Assembly (NCBI RefSeq): GCF_019649055.1
Contig: NW_026570223.1
Coordinates: 1,054,001-1,118,000, forward strand
Reading direction: 5' to 3'
DNA from: Paramacrobiotus metropolitanus
Taxonomy: Eukaryota; Tardigrada; Eutardigrada; Parachela; Macrobiotidae
DNA length: 64,000 nt
Part shown: piece after piece, positions 53,901 through 64,000 of the stretch
Layout of the letters: the number at the start of each line of letters is the position of its first letter
Position numbering within the stretch: position 1 is the stretch's first letter
Translations under genes and position numbers: made by a program
The notes under the pieces: generated by a model
Seen by the model: the letters and a program-made list of their open reading frames with translations, nothing else
Databases searched by the model: none
Told to the model about the DNA's origin: nothing

Positions 53901-56900
53901 GGCTGAAGCGGCTTGAACGGCGGCATCGTTGTGCAATTTTTGGCGGTAATGATGGCGCCACCGAGTCACTTTGCATCACATTTTCTTCGGCTTGCTCCCA
54001 ATTTCTGTCGCTTTCGCTCGTGATATTGTTAAACTCGGCCGTCATGATGCCATTTCAGTAGCAATGACGCCATTAACTGTAAAAAATCAGGGAATTTTAA
54101 CTCATTCAGACTCGGAATTCCCCAATAACCGCTGTTTTTTTGCTTCAAAAGTTTTCGAAAACCGTTTTTTCACAACATAAACGGAACAACTTCTACTTTT
54201 TTGTGATTTAATTGCACTTTGCAACGTTATTTTAAAAATTTTGCGAATTTGTTTTAAAGCAAGATTATAAACGGCTTAGCCGGCCGCCAGCCGGCTAAGC
54301 CGGCTGGAAAATTTTGTCAGCCGCTCTAGCCGGCTGAGACTTCCAGCCGCGTTGAGTTAGCCGGCTAAGGGCTTTAGCCGGCCGTCGGCCGAAAGGTCAG
54401 CCGTTTAGCCGGCCGTTGCCATCTCTAGGCAGTACTATTATATGGCAGTTTCTATTATACTTTCTATTATATGGCTATTTGGTCTGTATTTATGGATTAG
54501 AAAGTTTCTTCAACACGTGAAACGCTAGCTGGTCAAAACATTTCGCTGCTACACGGTTAAGCCAGAAGATACGACGTGAAAACCAATAATTAATTTCCTC
54601 GGTTTAACTTTGATTACTAAAAACTGTTTATCCCGTTGTAGCGAACATGAATGTCGAAGCGCTGGAAGCGGCCATTCACTGCTTGGATTTTAAAAAAGCC
54701 GCGGAAATTCTGTCGGTCGTGGAGGATAATGCGATTGTTAAAGAATACGGCCAGCGGTTAGCGGTCCACTTCCAAGACAGGGATGAATTACAAGTAAAAT
54801 TAGCTCTCCTGTAGAATTTTTCTCACACCCTCAGCAACTTTTTAACGCTTTAAGCAGTCAATATTTTCAACCATATATTCCAGTGATTCAGTCTGCAGCA
54901 AATTATCATAATATTATCGTACCATGGCATAGATAGTACTTCCTTTATTAGGAAGCTGTGGAGATGTACCGCAAAATCGGTAAGCCTAAGGAGGCCATTA
55001 AAATGTATTTATCTCGCGGGAAAATCGACGAAGCTTTCGCTTACGCGGAGAGATCTATGAAAACGAACGATGCACTAGAGATATTTCGCAATGAGGCCCA
55101 AACCATGGTTACTGCTAAGCGGTACTCGGAAGCCGAAAGGTAATAATACTTAATACGTATTTATGCACCGACCTTTTTTTTGTTGCAGAGCTCCATAATT
55201 AGAGACTTGTTCGGCTTATAATTTCGCCGAGCATTGTTTTGCATCTAACGGCATCTCTAAAGATGAACCGTACCAAGCTTGAATTATAGTTCTTGCATGT
55301 AATTCACATACACACATTTAAAAGGAAACATATTAATTTTCATGCAGCATGAAAGCATCATTTTCTTGCGTAAAAGCAGGCATTTAAAAGCCACCAGAAT
55401 GTCCTGTTATTAAACATCAGAGGAGTCGCCGACTGTTGTAGGCCTGGCGTTCAGTTACCTCTTAAAACTAATACATGTTCGTCCATGGCGTGTTCGCGTT
55501 GCTTCGCTTTTGTAGTTAAGAGTTCGAAAAGATTTGAAATGTTCTTTTGATTAGCACAGAAGTTCTCAGCGCAAGTAAACAGAAAGTTGTACATCGTAGT
55601 ACATTGGCTTTAAACCCAGGGGCCAATTGCTAATGGAAACTGCTAATCAAAAATCGAAAACTACAGTGTCACAATAACTGATTTAATTTTTTTGTGTTTT
55701 GCTTTAGATTATTTCTTCTTCTGCGTGATCCCGACGCTGCTGTGGACATGTACATGCGTGCGGAACAATTTCAGCGCGCCATCGCTTTAGTGAAAGCTCA
55801 TAAACCGCACCTTCTTGATGATATCCACACACAAATCGGAGAAGTATACTAAAATTTCTTGAACCTCATTATCCTGCATAATACAGCAGTAGATTAAAGT
55901 TAACCGATGCTCGTGGTTGTGCTAGATTTGCCGAAAAAATGGCAACCTTCGCCAAGCGGAATTGTACTATTCTAAAGCTCAGCGCTACAAGGAGCTGGTA
56001 CAGATGTACGTCGAAGATGAGAAATGGCCGGACGCGTTCCGCTCGGCACAGGAACATATGAAAGAAATGGCCGATGATATTCTGTATTTGTGGATCGGCC
56101 GGTTGGGTGTCCAGGATGGGATCGCGATTTTACGTAATCTGGGCGTGGCCAAAGAGTTTATCCGTATGGCGATGCGATCGGGGTAGCGAGCGATCATACA
56201 AAACTTTCTAAATTAAATGTCTTACCATCTCGTGAATTTTATATAGGCTTGCTGTGTTAACAGGGAATTCAGGCTTGCTGTGTTAACAGGGAATTCGATA
56301 ATGCATCCCAAGTCGCCAACGAAATCGCTCCGGATTTACTTCCCGAAATCTCCATCCAACGAGCCAATATGTTAGCGGAAAGCGGTCAGCATGAGGAGGC
56401 GGAACGAGAATATCTGGCGGCGGATAATCCAAATCAGGCGATCCAGATGTATGAAAAATCGCTTGGGTTAAGAAACTGAGTTTCGAGGAATAATTTTGCA
56501 GGTACATCGATGCCAACAAGTGGTCGGAAGCCATCCGTTTAACGACGACGTACTTCCCGGATGAACTGCCACAGGTGCTCATGTCGCACGCGGTGCTGCT
56601 GTCCGACAGTGGGCAGTACCATGAAGCGGAGCACGAATTCCTGAATCTCAACCGACCCGATCATGTCATCAATATGTACAAAGTACTACAAATCATTCAA
56701 GAAATTTTAAAAAAATTTCTATTGAATTTTCAAAAAAGAGCAGTTAAAAGAGTTGAAATTTAAGAAAACCAAAACCTAAAAAATTCAATATTTAATTAAA
56801 AATTATATAAAATAAAAAAAATGTCATATACAGTATTTGATAAGTTAATAAACTAAATTATGTATTCAATAAAAAATAATTCAATTCAATGAAAATATTA

Positions 56901-59085
56901 TTGAGAAAGGCACCTTGCTATAATCGTCGTTAAATATGCTAGAGTCAAAACATGTGGGAGGATGCTATTCGCGTTGCACGACAGTATCGTCCGGCGGAAG
57001 CGCAAGCTCTCGAGATGCAGTCAAATAAAGCAGCCATCACACGGCCGCGAACCGGTCGACCGGGTGACCAACTAATTCAGCAAGCACGCGGCAAGGAAGA
57101 CAGTTCGGATTACACGGCTGCTGTCAAACTGTATTTGCGCTGTAAGCCTTGAAATGAATAATTTATGCCAACCTGGGCATTTGCATACGTCGCGGTTGCA
57201 GATTTACAAGAAACGCCCTCAGCCGATCCGAATCAACTTGTCCGCGTGTGCGCTCGTGTCCGCGAGCTGGCAACTTCCTTTCTGGGCGAATTGGAAGCCA
57301 GGAATGCGTTAGAAATCGTCGCCAATAAGCTGCTTTCCCTGAATCGTTCTAACATAGCTGCTGGGATATTTTCCGAGATTGGTGACACGGAGAAAGCGCT
57401 GGATGTGTATATGGAAGCCAATATATGGGAAGAAGCGCGCGCGTTAGTTCTCCGCTTACAGAATCCGCAGTTGACGAAACGCTTGGATGCGCGGTATAAA
57501 GACGCGCTGCGCACTCAAGGAAAAGTCGATCAGGTGAATTTCCCTGCGCAAAGTTCCTTTGTTTAATGAATTAAGTTAGTGCCTTCGAAAAAGGTGACCT
57601 TTTGTGACTTTTTGAAGCTAGCTTCGATGGATGCCGCATCGGCTGTGGAGATCTACGCTCGCAACGGTGAATGGGAAAAATGTTTAAAAGTTTGCATGGA
57701 AATTCGTGATCTAAAGCTTCTGGCCAAGTATCTGCAACAGTATGCTTCGGTGTTATTAAAAAACGGTGAAGACGTGAAGGCACTGGAATTGCTGACCAAT
57801 TATGGTGCACCGGTTACTGATGCTGGTTTAATCGGCATTTATCGGCAACTTTTCTATACATTTCTGCCGCAGACATTTAAAGACATCGGTGAAGGCTTTA
57901 GAATTTGGTCCAGCATGCGTGACCTGATTTTTAATATGGTAAGAATGTTGTAGAATAAAATTTAATCATGTTTACGCAGCAGTTAAAAAATAACAATTTT
58001 CATTTTTAGGGCGAAAACGTGCTGCGCAGTAATACTGAAATTTCTGTCGGAGTGACAGCTGAATTTGAAAAGTACCTGCAGATCTCGCTGTATTACGCCA
58101 GCCATTATTCCATGATTTCCGAAGAAAGTACCAAAGAAATGGCGTATATGATTCTGCTGAGTCTTCTGCGCTATTCCGATGTAATTAATCCAGACAAAGC
58201 GTTCTATGATGCCGGTCGAGCAGCCAAAGAGCTGAAATTCAGCGGGACAGCGGATGTCCTGCTGAATTTTTACCTGGATTGGCGGGAGTGCATCATCCAT
58301 CAGAATATCGGTTTGGTTGACTATGCACAGTTTGCCGGTTCGGATATTCCGGTGAATGTGAAAATACCCAGCGATCATTCTGTAACGGTAAGCGAATATT
58401 ATGATAATACGAAATCCACTGCCAAAATTGTATATTTTGTACTCGTATCGGAATTTGCACTCACTGTGTGGAAAGACAAACGTTTTGCAGAATGAAGCTT
58501 ACGAAGAGGTTAAAACGTGGATTATGAAAGCGGCTCTGGATCGTAATTTGAAGTTTGAGTTAAAGAAGGATGAACGAGGAGTTTTTGAGATTTCCTTATC
58601 CGGTGGCCGTTATCCACCATGTGTTCTGACCGGTGAGTGAAATATGCATTAAAAAAATCTTAAAAAAAAATCATACTCACAAAGTACTGAGTGCCAGGAA
58701 TTCTGTTCCAGTATGGTGTTTATGGATCATGGCACTTTCGTAAGCTTAAAATTGTCCTATGTTGTGAATACTACACTACCTCTGTACCCGAATGGAACGT
58801 TTTGGTGTGTACATTTTACGGTAATTACTCATTTTGTAGGCTATCCTGTACTGAGCAATGGTGTGAAACTTGGTACCACCGGTCGATACGCACGAAAAGC
58901 GGATCTTAACCGATTTCTACAAGCTATTCGAGTAAGGTTTTTGCGTCAACAAGTTTTTGACCACCTAAATGCTCATTTCTGTGTGTTATTATTAGAGCAC
59001 TCGCAGTGAGAAGCTGGAAGATCTCCGACGATTCCTGGTGAAATGGTGCGGAGCGGCGACGGAACTCAACTACGCATTCGTTTGA
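47919..59085 (+). CDS. IFT172: Intraflagellar transport protein IFT172
   Basis: Twenty-four exons keep phase: 47919-47969, 48027-48170, 48300-48412, 48523-48631, 49050-49126, 49216-49639, 49715-49972, 50726-51253, 51506-51873, 52224-52702, 53125-53241, 54642-54793, 54952-55139, 55708-55843, 55926-56182, 56290-56448, 56502-56682, 56943-57141, 57202-57533, 57618-57938, 58010-58387, 58491-58632, 58840-58931, 58996-59085. This gives 1764 aa; the human protein has about 1749. The N-terminal half holds WD40 repeats (VAWAPNNKRLAFCDDDRSV, FDRLRLFSFVSRKGTW, GVVDMFDCALRKR). The rest is a long TPR-like helical array (NLRQAELYYSKAQRYKELV, HEEAEREYLAADNPNQAIQ). The C-terminus ends FLVKWCGAATELNYAFV. IFT172 is an IFT-B subunit that turns trains at the ciliary tip. 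Intron 11 carries a transposable element and the acceptor before exon 16 is duplicated. Weakest joins: exon 4 donor (GTTGGT), exon 9 donor (GTGCGT) and exon 15 acceptor. Confidence 0.95.
49973..50725. other. IFT172 intron 7 (753 bases)
   Basis: An intron larger than most in this gene. I see no nested gene, repeat or structured RNA in it. Confidence 0.6.
53743..54428. mobile_element. 686-bp non-autonomous DNA transposon with 17-bp terminal inverted repeats, in IFT172 intron 11
   Basis: The left end reads CTAGAGATGGCAACGGC, and the right end is its exact inverted complement. The tip TAGAGATGGCAAC resembles tips of hAT-superfamily elements, which is a tentative assignment. The subterminal thirds at both ends are packed with palindromic GGCTTAGCC and GCCGGCTAAGCC words. 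The AT-rich centre (about 53930-54260) contains a short minus-strand open frame at 53851-54045. No clear 8-bp target duplication is visible: GCAGTAGTAA to the left and GCAGTACTAT to the right are similar, but the left one does not abut the repeat. No transposase is encoded. Confidence 0.75.
56245..56296 (+). repeat. Perfect 26-bp tandem duplication of a 3' splice site
   Basis: Copies at 56245-56270 and 56271-56296 each contain TGTTAACAGGGAATTC, so the acceptor of IFT172 exon 16 and the first bases of the exon exist twice. Only the downstream acceptor (exon start 56290) keeps frame; use of the upstream one adds 26 bases and shifts it. Confidence 0.9.
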
Positions 59086-59259
59086 ACGCAAGGATTGGTT
59101 TCTTCGGTTATGCGGTCGATCAGACAAAAAACTAAATGTTTTGTTATTGATATTAGCCATATTACTCGTGTTGCGTGTTCACTTGCCATCCAGATCAATG
59201 AATTTATTTATAAACTGTTAGATCCTACGGACCGCAACCATTACTATACACGTGGACAC

Positions 59260-62200
59260 TCAAACAGCGTTCTCCGTTAACGCTGCTGTCGACGACGTGG
59301 TAGCCAGTGGAGGAGCGATAACAAAACTTCCCTGTTGTGGGAGCTGACCTAACGGTTTTCGCTCTAACTCGTGCCACCAGTCGTCCGGCATGGTGTTTAG
59401 TAGGTCGCGCGTCACATCCTGATGCGTGCGAACATTGCGCAAAAATTTGAATCGTGTCCCGAGTTTCCGAAATATCACATAATCAACCACAATTTTCTAG
59501 AGTGAAATGCGAAACCGCTTGTAGGGTAAATAATTACGGTTTAATGCTTCTGACATTATACAAGGCAACAGCAGAAATACTTACTTCAAACAGAATCGCA
59601 ATAATTCCATTGCAAAATGCTAGGAAGAGGAATGTCAGCTTCCTGTTCCATAATTCCGGTACTTGCAGCTGTAAATAAATTACAGTATTAAAAATTTGAA
59701 GATTGTTTTATCGGCGGCAGTTTTGTTGACGCTGTACCTCAAGAAGCCATTTCATTGGCTCAGTCGGCCCAAGTAGCAAAAACATGTCAAACGCAACCAT
59801 TCCCAATGCCGTGAGGCAAAAAATTCCTTTGAAAAAAGTTTTAGAATCTAAAGCCTTTAAAGATCACAATGATAGTGCGCCCTAAATACAGTTTCGCATA
59901 ATCGAGCAAGCAGAAATGGAACGTACGATTTTTCAGAAGAATTTTCCGGTATGGCGGTCCTTTAGCGAATGCCAACGCTAACCATACATATTGGAAGGAA
60001 CTAACGGCGAAAACCGCAAAGTTCTCCTTGGAGAAAAATGGCGGTGTACCACCGCCATTAGCGTACATATTTTCATAAGATGTGCTATCTTTCTCCAAAT
60101 AAGCAATGAAGAATGCGGCTAACTGGAAACCGAAAACGATGATCACTTGGGAAAAGAGGGAAAACAGTGGGACGAAGGTAATTAAACTGGTTGGCGGTGG
60201 GGTGCGCGACAGATGCGGATGAGCTTTTGAGCGGCCAAATGTTGCACTCAGGATAAGAACTTGAAAAATGTCCACGTAGGTAAACTGGAGATCTGAGAAA
60301 TTCGTTGCGATCTGAAAGTGCTCGCTTAAATATCTTTTCGGGTTTACGAAACCAACACTTTACCTAAAGAAATTCTATTTTTCATGCAAATTTCCTTACC
60401 GAATATAAGACGATTACGGAGAAAAACTGCGTTAAACTGTATCCTGCCATGTATTTGAAGATCTGCAAAATAAAATGAAATCCGAGAAATTGTTCGAGAG
60501 GGGTTTGGCAATAATAATTCTTACCCCAAAAGATGTTACCAAAGCAGCCCGTCCTTCCTTAATAATTTCCGGAACACAGCCAATACTCCCTGTGCAAGCC
60601 GTGAACGGTGCGGCCGCTGCAGCTTCTGACTCCGATAACGATACGCCCGCATGTGCTGCTTTCAAGGCCTAGAAACGTCCCATAAACACGCTAAGACAAC
60701 GGCAGTTATGACCTTTTGACTTACACCACAGTCGTTGGCTCCATCGCCGCACATTGCAACGAAATATCCGGCCTCCTGGAAATCCTCCACCAATCGCTCC
60801 TTTTCATTTGGTGACATTCGAGCAAAAACGGTTCCATGTGCTAACATCTGCGAAAACATGTACAGTTCCAAGTTTTCGAAATCGAAGAATCAAGGTAATG
60901 AGTAACTGCAAACTTTTTTAAGAACTTGTGGATGGTCCGATCGAATTCGGCTGAATGACTCTCCGCTAACCGCTCCGTGTATCGTTGGCAAATTGATAAT
61001 TTCCGTCGGTGATGAGATTTTGTCAGCGGATCCGATGGACAACGAGAAACTCTGAACTGGTCTTTCAGCTTGTGTCCAAAAGACATTCGTTTCACCGGCC
61101 GTAATAATATGCACGTCATCCCATTTGCGAATCATTCCACAATCTCCTTAAAACCAGAAATGTTTCGTTACGCAATAAAATCATTTTTTTCGTGGAAAGC
61201 TTATTCGTACGCGCAACAGAAATGGCGGTATGCATATTGTCACCCGTGACCATGACGGTGCGAATGTTGGCGTTATGAATCTGCTCCAGTACGGATTTCG
61301 TATCAGTCTTTAGGCGGTTTTCCATCACCACAAAGCCCAGGAAGATCATCTCCTTATCTAAGTCCTCACGAAGAAGTTTTTGAATCTTGACGAGCCGCAT
61401 TTTGTTTAACGGTTTCCAGGCCAGTGCGAGCACGCGGTCACCGTGACGGGTGAATGATTCCAGTTGTTCAAAATAGTTGTCCGGCACTTAAAGTAGAAAA
61501 CCCAATAATTTATATACAAGCTTGAATAAAAAGAGAGGTAAGAAGTGTAAGCGAAGAAACCAGTCACACTGGTTTAATGAGCACAGAATGACACGCCCGT
61601 CGTAGCAATGTGCGGCCATTGCACTACGATAACGCCTCTGGAACGCTGCACTTTATAAATGCTTGTACACCACGGAATACTAACAGTTACCTTGGTACCG
61701 ATACTACTGAGTGCAATCGTAGCCATGATGAACTGTTTATGCTCTTTAACTGTACTCGTAGTTTAAATTTGCACACAATAAATGCACTGCACTTTGCATT
61801 CTATGCAATAACGCAGGAGAAGCAACGCTTCTATTTCATTTTTTCGGACACCTGATGATTTCCAGTTATCTTTTGTAAAACAAAAGTACACTGACCAGTG
61901 TCGGGTAAGCATAATGTGATGACCTTTTCCGGTGACCCTTTCATCAAGTAAGAAAATTCTTCATCCTTAACTCGCCGGATCACGGTGCTCATCCGCTGCA
62001 AACTGGATGCGAATGGAAAATCTTTGATTATCCCGATGGTGTCCGATTCCTGTCGAAAATGATGAGGTTTGCACACTGCGCATTTCTGTTTGATCACTTT
62101 TGCTTGAGCCATACCGTATCGCATTTTGGTCCAGTTACCAAAGTGGGAGCAACAAGATCGAATCGGGCTTCTTCATTTACATCCGGCTCCATTAATGACC

Positions 62201-64000
62201 AGCTCAGAGAGTTAAACATAATTAAATCCACAGGGTCACCGCATGTTTGACCCTGGATGACGGTTAACGAATGGCAGGCCACCATGCAGTCCTTTATGCG
62301 GCTGCTGGGCATTTCTTTTGGATTCGTTATCGCTTCCTCAAACCTTACATTCGCAACAAAAAACTAAATTTAGCAAAATAAGTGGTTCTCACACGTCTAA
62401 TATCAGCCTTCGTACGAATACTTCGTACGTTATACAACTTTCAAAATTTTATCGTGCTTACGAGGACTTTTGGCTTGGTAAGACACATTTCATATCAAGG
62501 CCGTCCTGCGTCAAAGTGCCAGTCTAGAAATTTCCAGAGCGCAGCATAGAAAAGCCAGTAAACAATAATTTTATCCGCGTCGTTTACCTTGTCGAAACAA
62601 ATCAAGTTCACACTGCCACAAATGTTGATGGAACGCGGGCTGAGACAAAAGATTCGGTTCTTTTGTAGCCGCCTTTGGGCGTAAATGATGCCAACTGCGA
62701 CATATAGCATTATCAAGGTTCCAGTTTCACACTGCAGTTTCGTAAAATCAGTTCAACTTGAAATCATACCAGAAAGAGCTGCAGGAAGCGCCGGTGGTAC
62801 GGCGATAGTTATTACGTCCAAAGATCTACGTTCACAAAATGACATTAGTCATCATTAGATCCTCCAGATTTGTGCCAGCTGTACAAAATTGTTTGTAACA
62901 GTACGTAATACCTTATGATGATTTCACTGACTGCTTGGCCGCGCATTGCCTTAACAAATACATAAAAAAATTAAAAGGTATCTGGTCGACGCACATGTGT
63001 AAAAATGTTGTAGTTTTAGTGCCCACTGCCTACTTACTCGCAATATGGCGGAATATATTAGTCCACATAAAGCAATGGCAGCCAATACTATGATAAAGTA
63101 ATACGTGTGCCGGTAGAATTTGAAATCCACCGGCTTAGGATACATGATGCTTCTGATGAGATTGCCTTTGTTCGTAGCAAACCCTAAAAAATTTATGGGG
63201 ACTAAGTTTAGAGAATGTCGGTTTTGCGGTGAAATTCGCTGCCACAAACCAGTTCTTAGCACAACCGCTCGCACCGGCTCATTGGCGTAGTATCTGGTTT
63301 GAAGGACCCGCGTTCCACTGAACACCATATGGCGCTGATATTCTTTTATACCGAACGGACCACTGCAGTCAGGAATTGCCGTCTTCGTTACAGGAACACT
63401 TTCGCCTGCAGAATACCGAAAGTAAGTGCAGAAATTCTGCATATACGCTTTTACATATCTTTAGCTTCGAGCTACCTGTCAGCGCTGATTCATTGACAAT
63501 GGCACTGCCGGCAATCAGGATGACATCACAGAGAACCTGACATCCCAGTGCGGGAATCTGTATGATATCCCCGGGGACGAGCTGCTCACTGCCCACCGTT
63601 TCAGTCTGTGCGCCTGGCCGGCAGACCGTAACGGTTTCTTCAGCGTGCGCCCGCTCCTGCAGCATCTGCTGCATTTTACGCAGCTGGTGGACGGTCAAGG
63701 CCAAGGAGCATAAGGTGGTAATCAATATGGCGCCCGCATAGTAATAATACCTAAAAAAATCAGATAAGCCAAATTATAGTGTCAAAAAACCCTGCATTAA
63801 AGCGAAACCAGGCGTACTTCGAAGTACTGTACGGTAGTTGCATGCTAATCAAAGCATGAAGAAAGCTCGAGCAGATCGACATAAAATATGAACAGTGTGT
63901 GGACTGACCGTTATTCATCCCACTTACCCGTATGAAAACCATAAAGATATGCTGAAGATTTGGAAGATATAAAACGGATTTAAAACCTTCAACAATACAA
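59260..64000 (-). CDS. P5B-type ATPase, ATP13A2/3-like, 5' end outside window
   Basis: Nineteen exons are visible: 63928->64000, 63476-63750, 63250-63405, 63038-63183, 62912-62949, 62770-62825, 62588-62694, 62462-62523, 62115-62343, 61896-62049, 61211-61486, 60914-61146, 60725-60847, 60525-60668, 60400-60462, 59927-60311, 59738-59826, 59585-59668, 59260-59496. About 976 codons are present; the missing N-terminus should be 150-250 residues. Motifs in order: NPFYIFQ near the first membrane helices, the A-domain LTGES (split by an intron), the M4 motif PPALP that marks P5B rather than P5A, the phosphorylation site DKTGTLT (split by an intron), MKGSPEK in the nucleotide domain, TVMVTGDN, and the hinge [16 protein letters not shown]. 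Six C-terminal membrane segments follow. Family members export polyamines from late endosomes and lysosomes. It converges on IFT172 with 174 bases between stops. Assignment to a particular ATP13A member is not possible here. Confidence 0.94.

Noticed and set aside
47919-59085. Assignment of the WD40-TPR gene to IFT122, WDR35 or WDR19
   Set aside because: The alignment of N-terminal WD repeats, TPR blocks and the C-terminal KWCG end follows IFT172 almost residue by residue, and total length agrees.
62085-62114. A 30-base intron in the P5B ATPase gene
   Set aside because: It would be too short for animal splicing. Extending to the acceptor before 62049 gives a 65-base intron that also keeps phase and matches the family better.
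1-64000. tRNA, rRNA, CRISPR arrays or prokaryote-type operons
   Set aside because: No cloverleaf with a GTTCGANNC T-loop, no rRNA core motif and no regular spacer-repeat array was found; the gene structure is eukaryotic throughout.

Overview
This window is animal nuclear DNA. It has short GT-AG introns, many of 55-100 bases, and it carries unmistakable animal genes: the ESCRT-III protein CHMP5, the autophagy receptor p62/SQSTM1, the ciliary protein IFT172 and a P5B-type ATPase. It also holds two tandemly amplified families of unfamiliar sequence. The small introns, compact spacing and lineage-specific 7TM and serpin families suggest a small ecdysozoan, and a tardigrade is my best guess. That guess is an inference; nothing in the window proves the taxon.

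The left part (1-38,100) is an accessory gene-family region. One family of rhodopsin-like receptors is present as five intact intronless genes (3198-4169, 16684-17619, 20775-21710, 33195-34100, 37137-38072). It is also present as one frameshifted copy (62-1037), one copy split by a 3.3 kb insertion (6995-11285), two decayed copies (25054-25665, 29360-30415) and a 60-base C-terminal relic (36754-36815). Two subgroups are visible: a left group (62, 3198, 6995 and the relic) and a right group (the rest). Members of the right group also share non-coding blocks upstream of their start codons. Interspersed are four two-exon serpins without signal peptides (12078, 14421, 22763, 27135), in which the last exon carries the whole reactive-centre loop. 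A secreted GH19 chitinase-like enzyme with an N-terminal knottin-like cysteine domain sits at 1795-2964. Mobile DNA in this part is a pair of tandem, TAAT-flanked elements inside a receptor gene (7202-10528), the larger one holding a 121-bp minisatellite, and a 5'-truncated non-LTR retrotransposon (about 19003-20565).

The right part (40,500-64,000) is a conserved housekeeping region. CHMP5 (minus strand, 5 exons) and p62 (plus, 3 exons) lie divergently about 2 kb apart. IFT172 follows (plus, 24 exons, 1764 codons by my splice model). A P5B ATPase of the ATP13A2/3 type (minus, 19 exons visible, N-terminus beyond the right edge) converges on IFT172, with 174 bases between the two stop codons. 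IFT172 intron 11 carries a 686-bp element with 17-bp terminal inverted repeats, and the 3' splice site before its exon 16 is duplicated in tandem.

The receptors and serpins probably serve lineage-specific sensing and protease control. The right-hand genes serve endosomal sorting, selective autophagy, ciliary transport and lysosomal polyamine or cation transport. All exon models were made by reading splice sites, keeping phase and comparing with remembered family sequence; no search was run.
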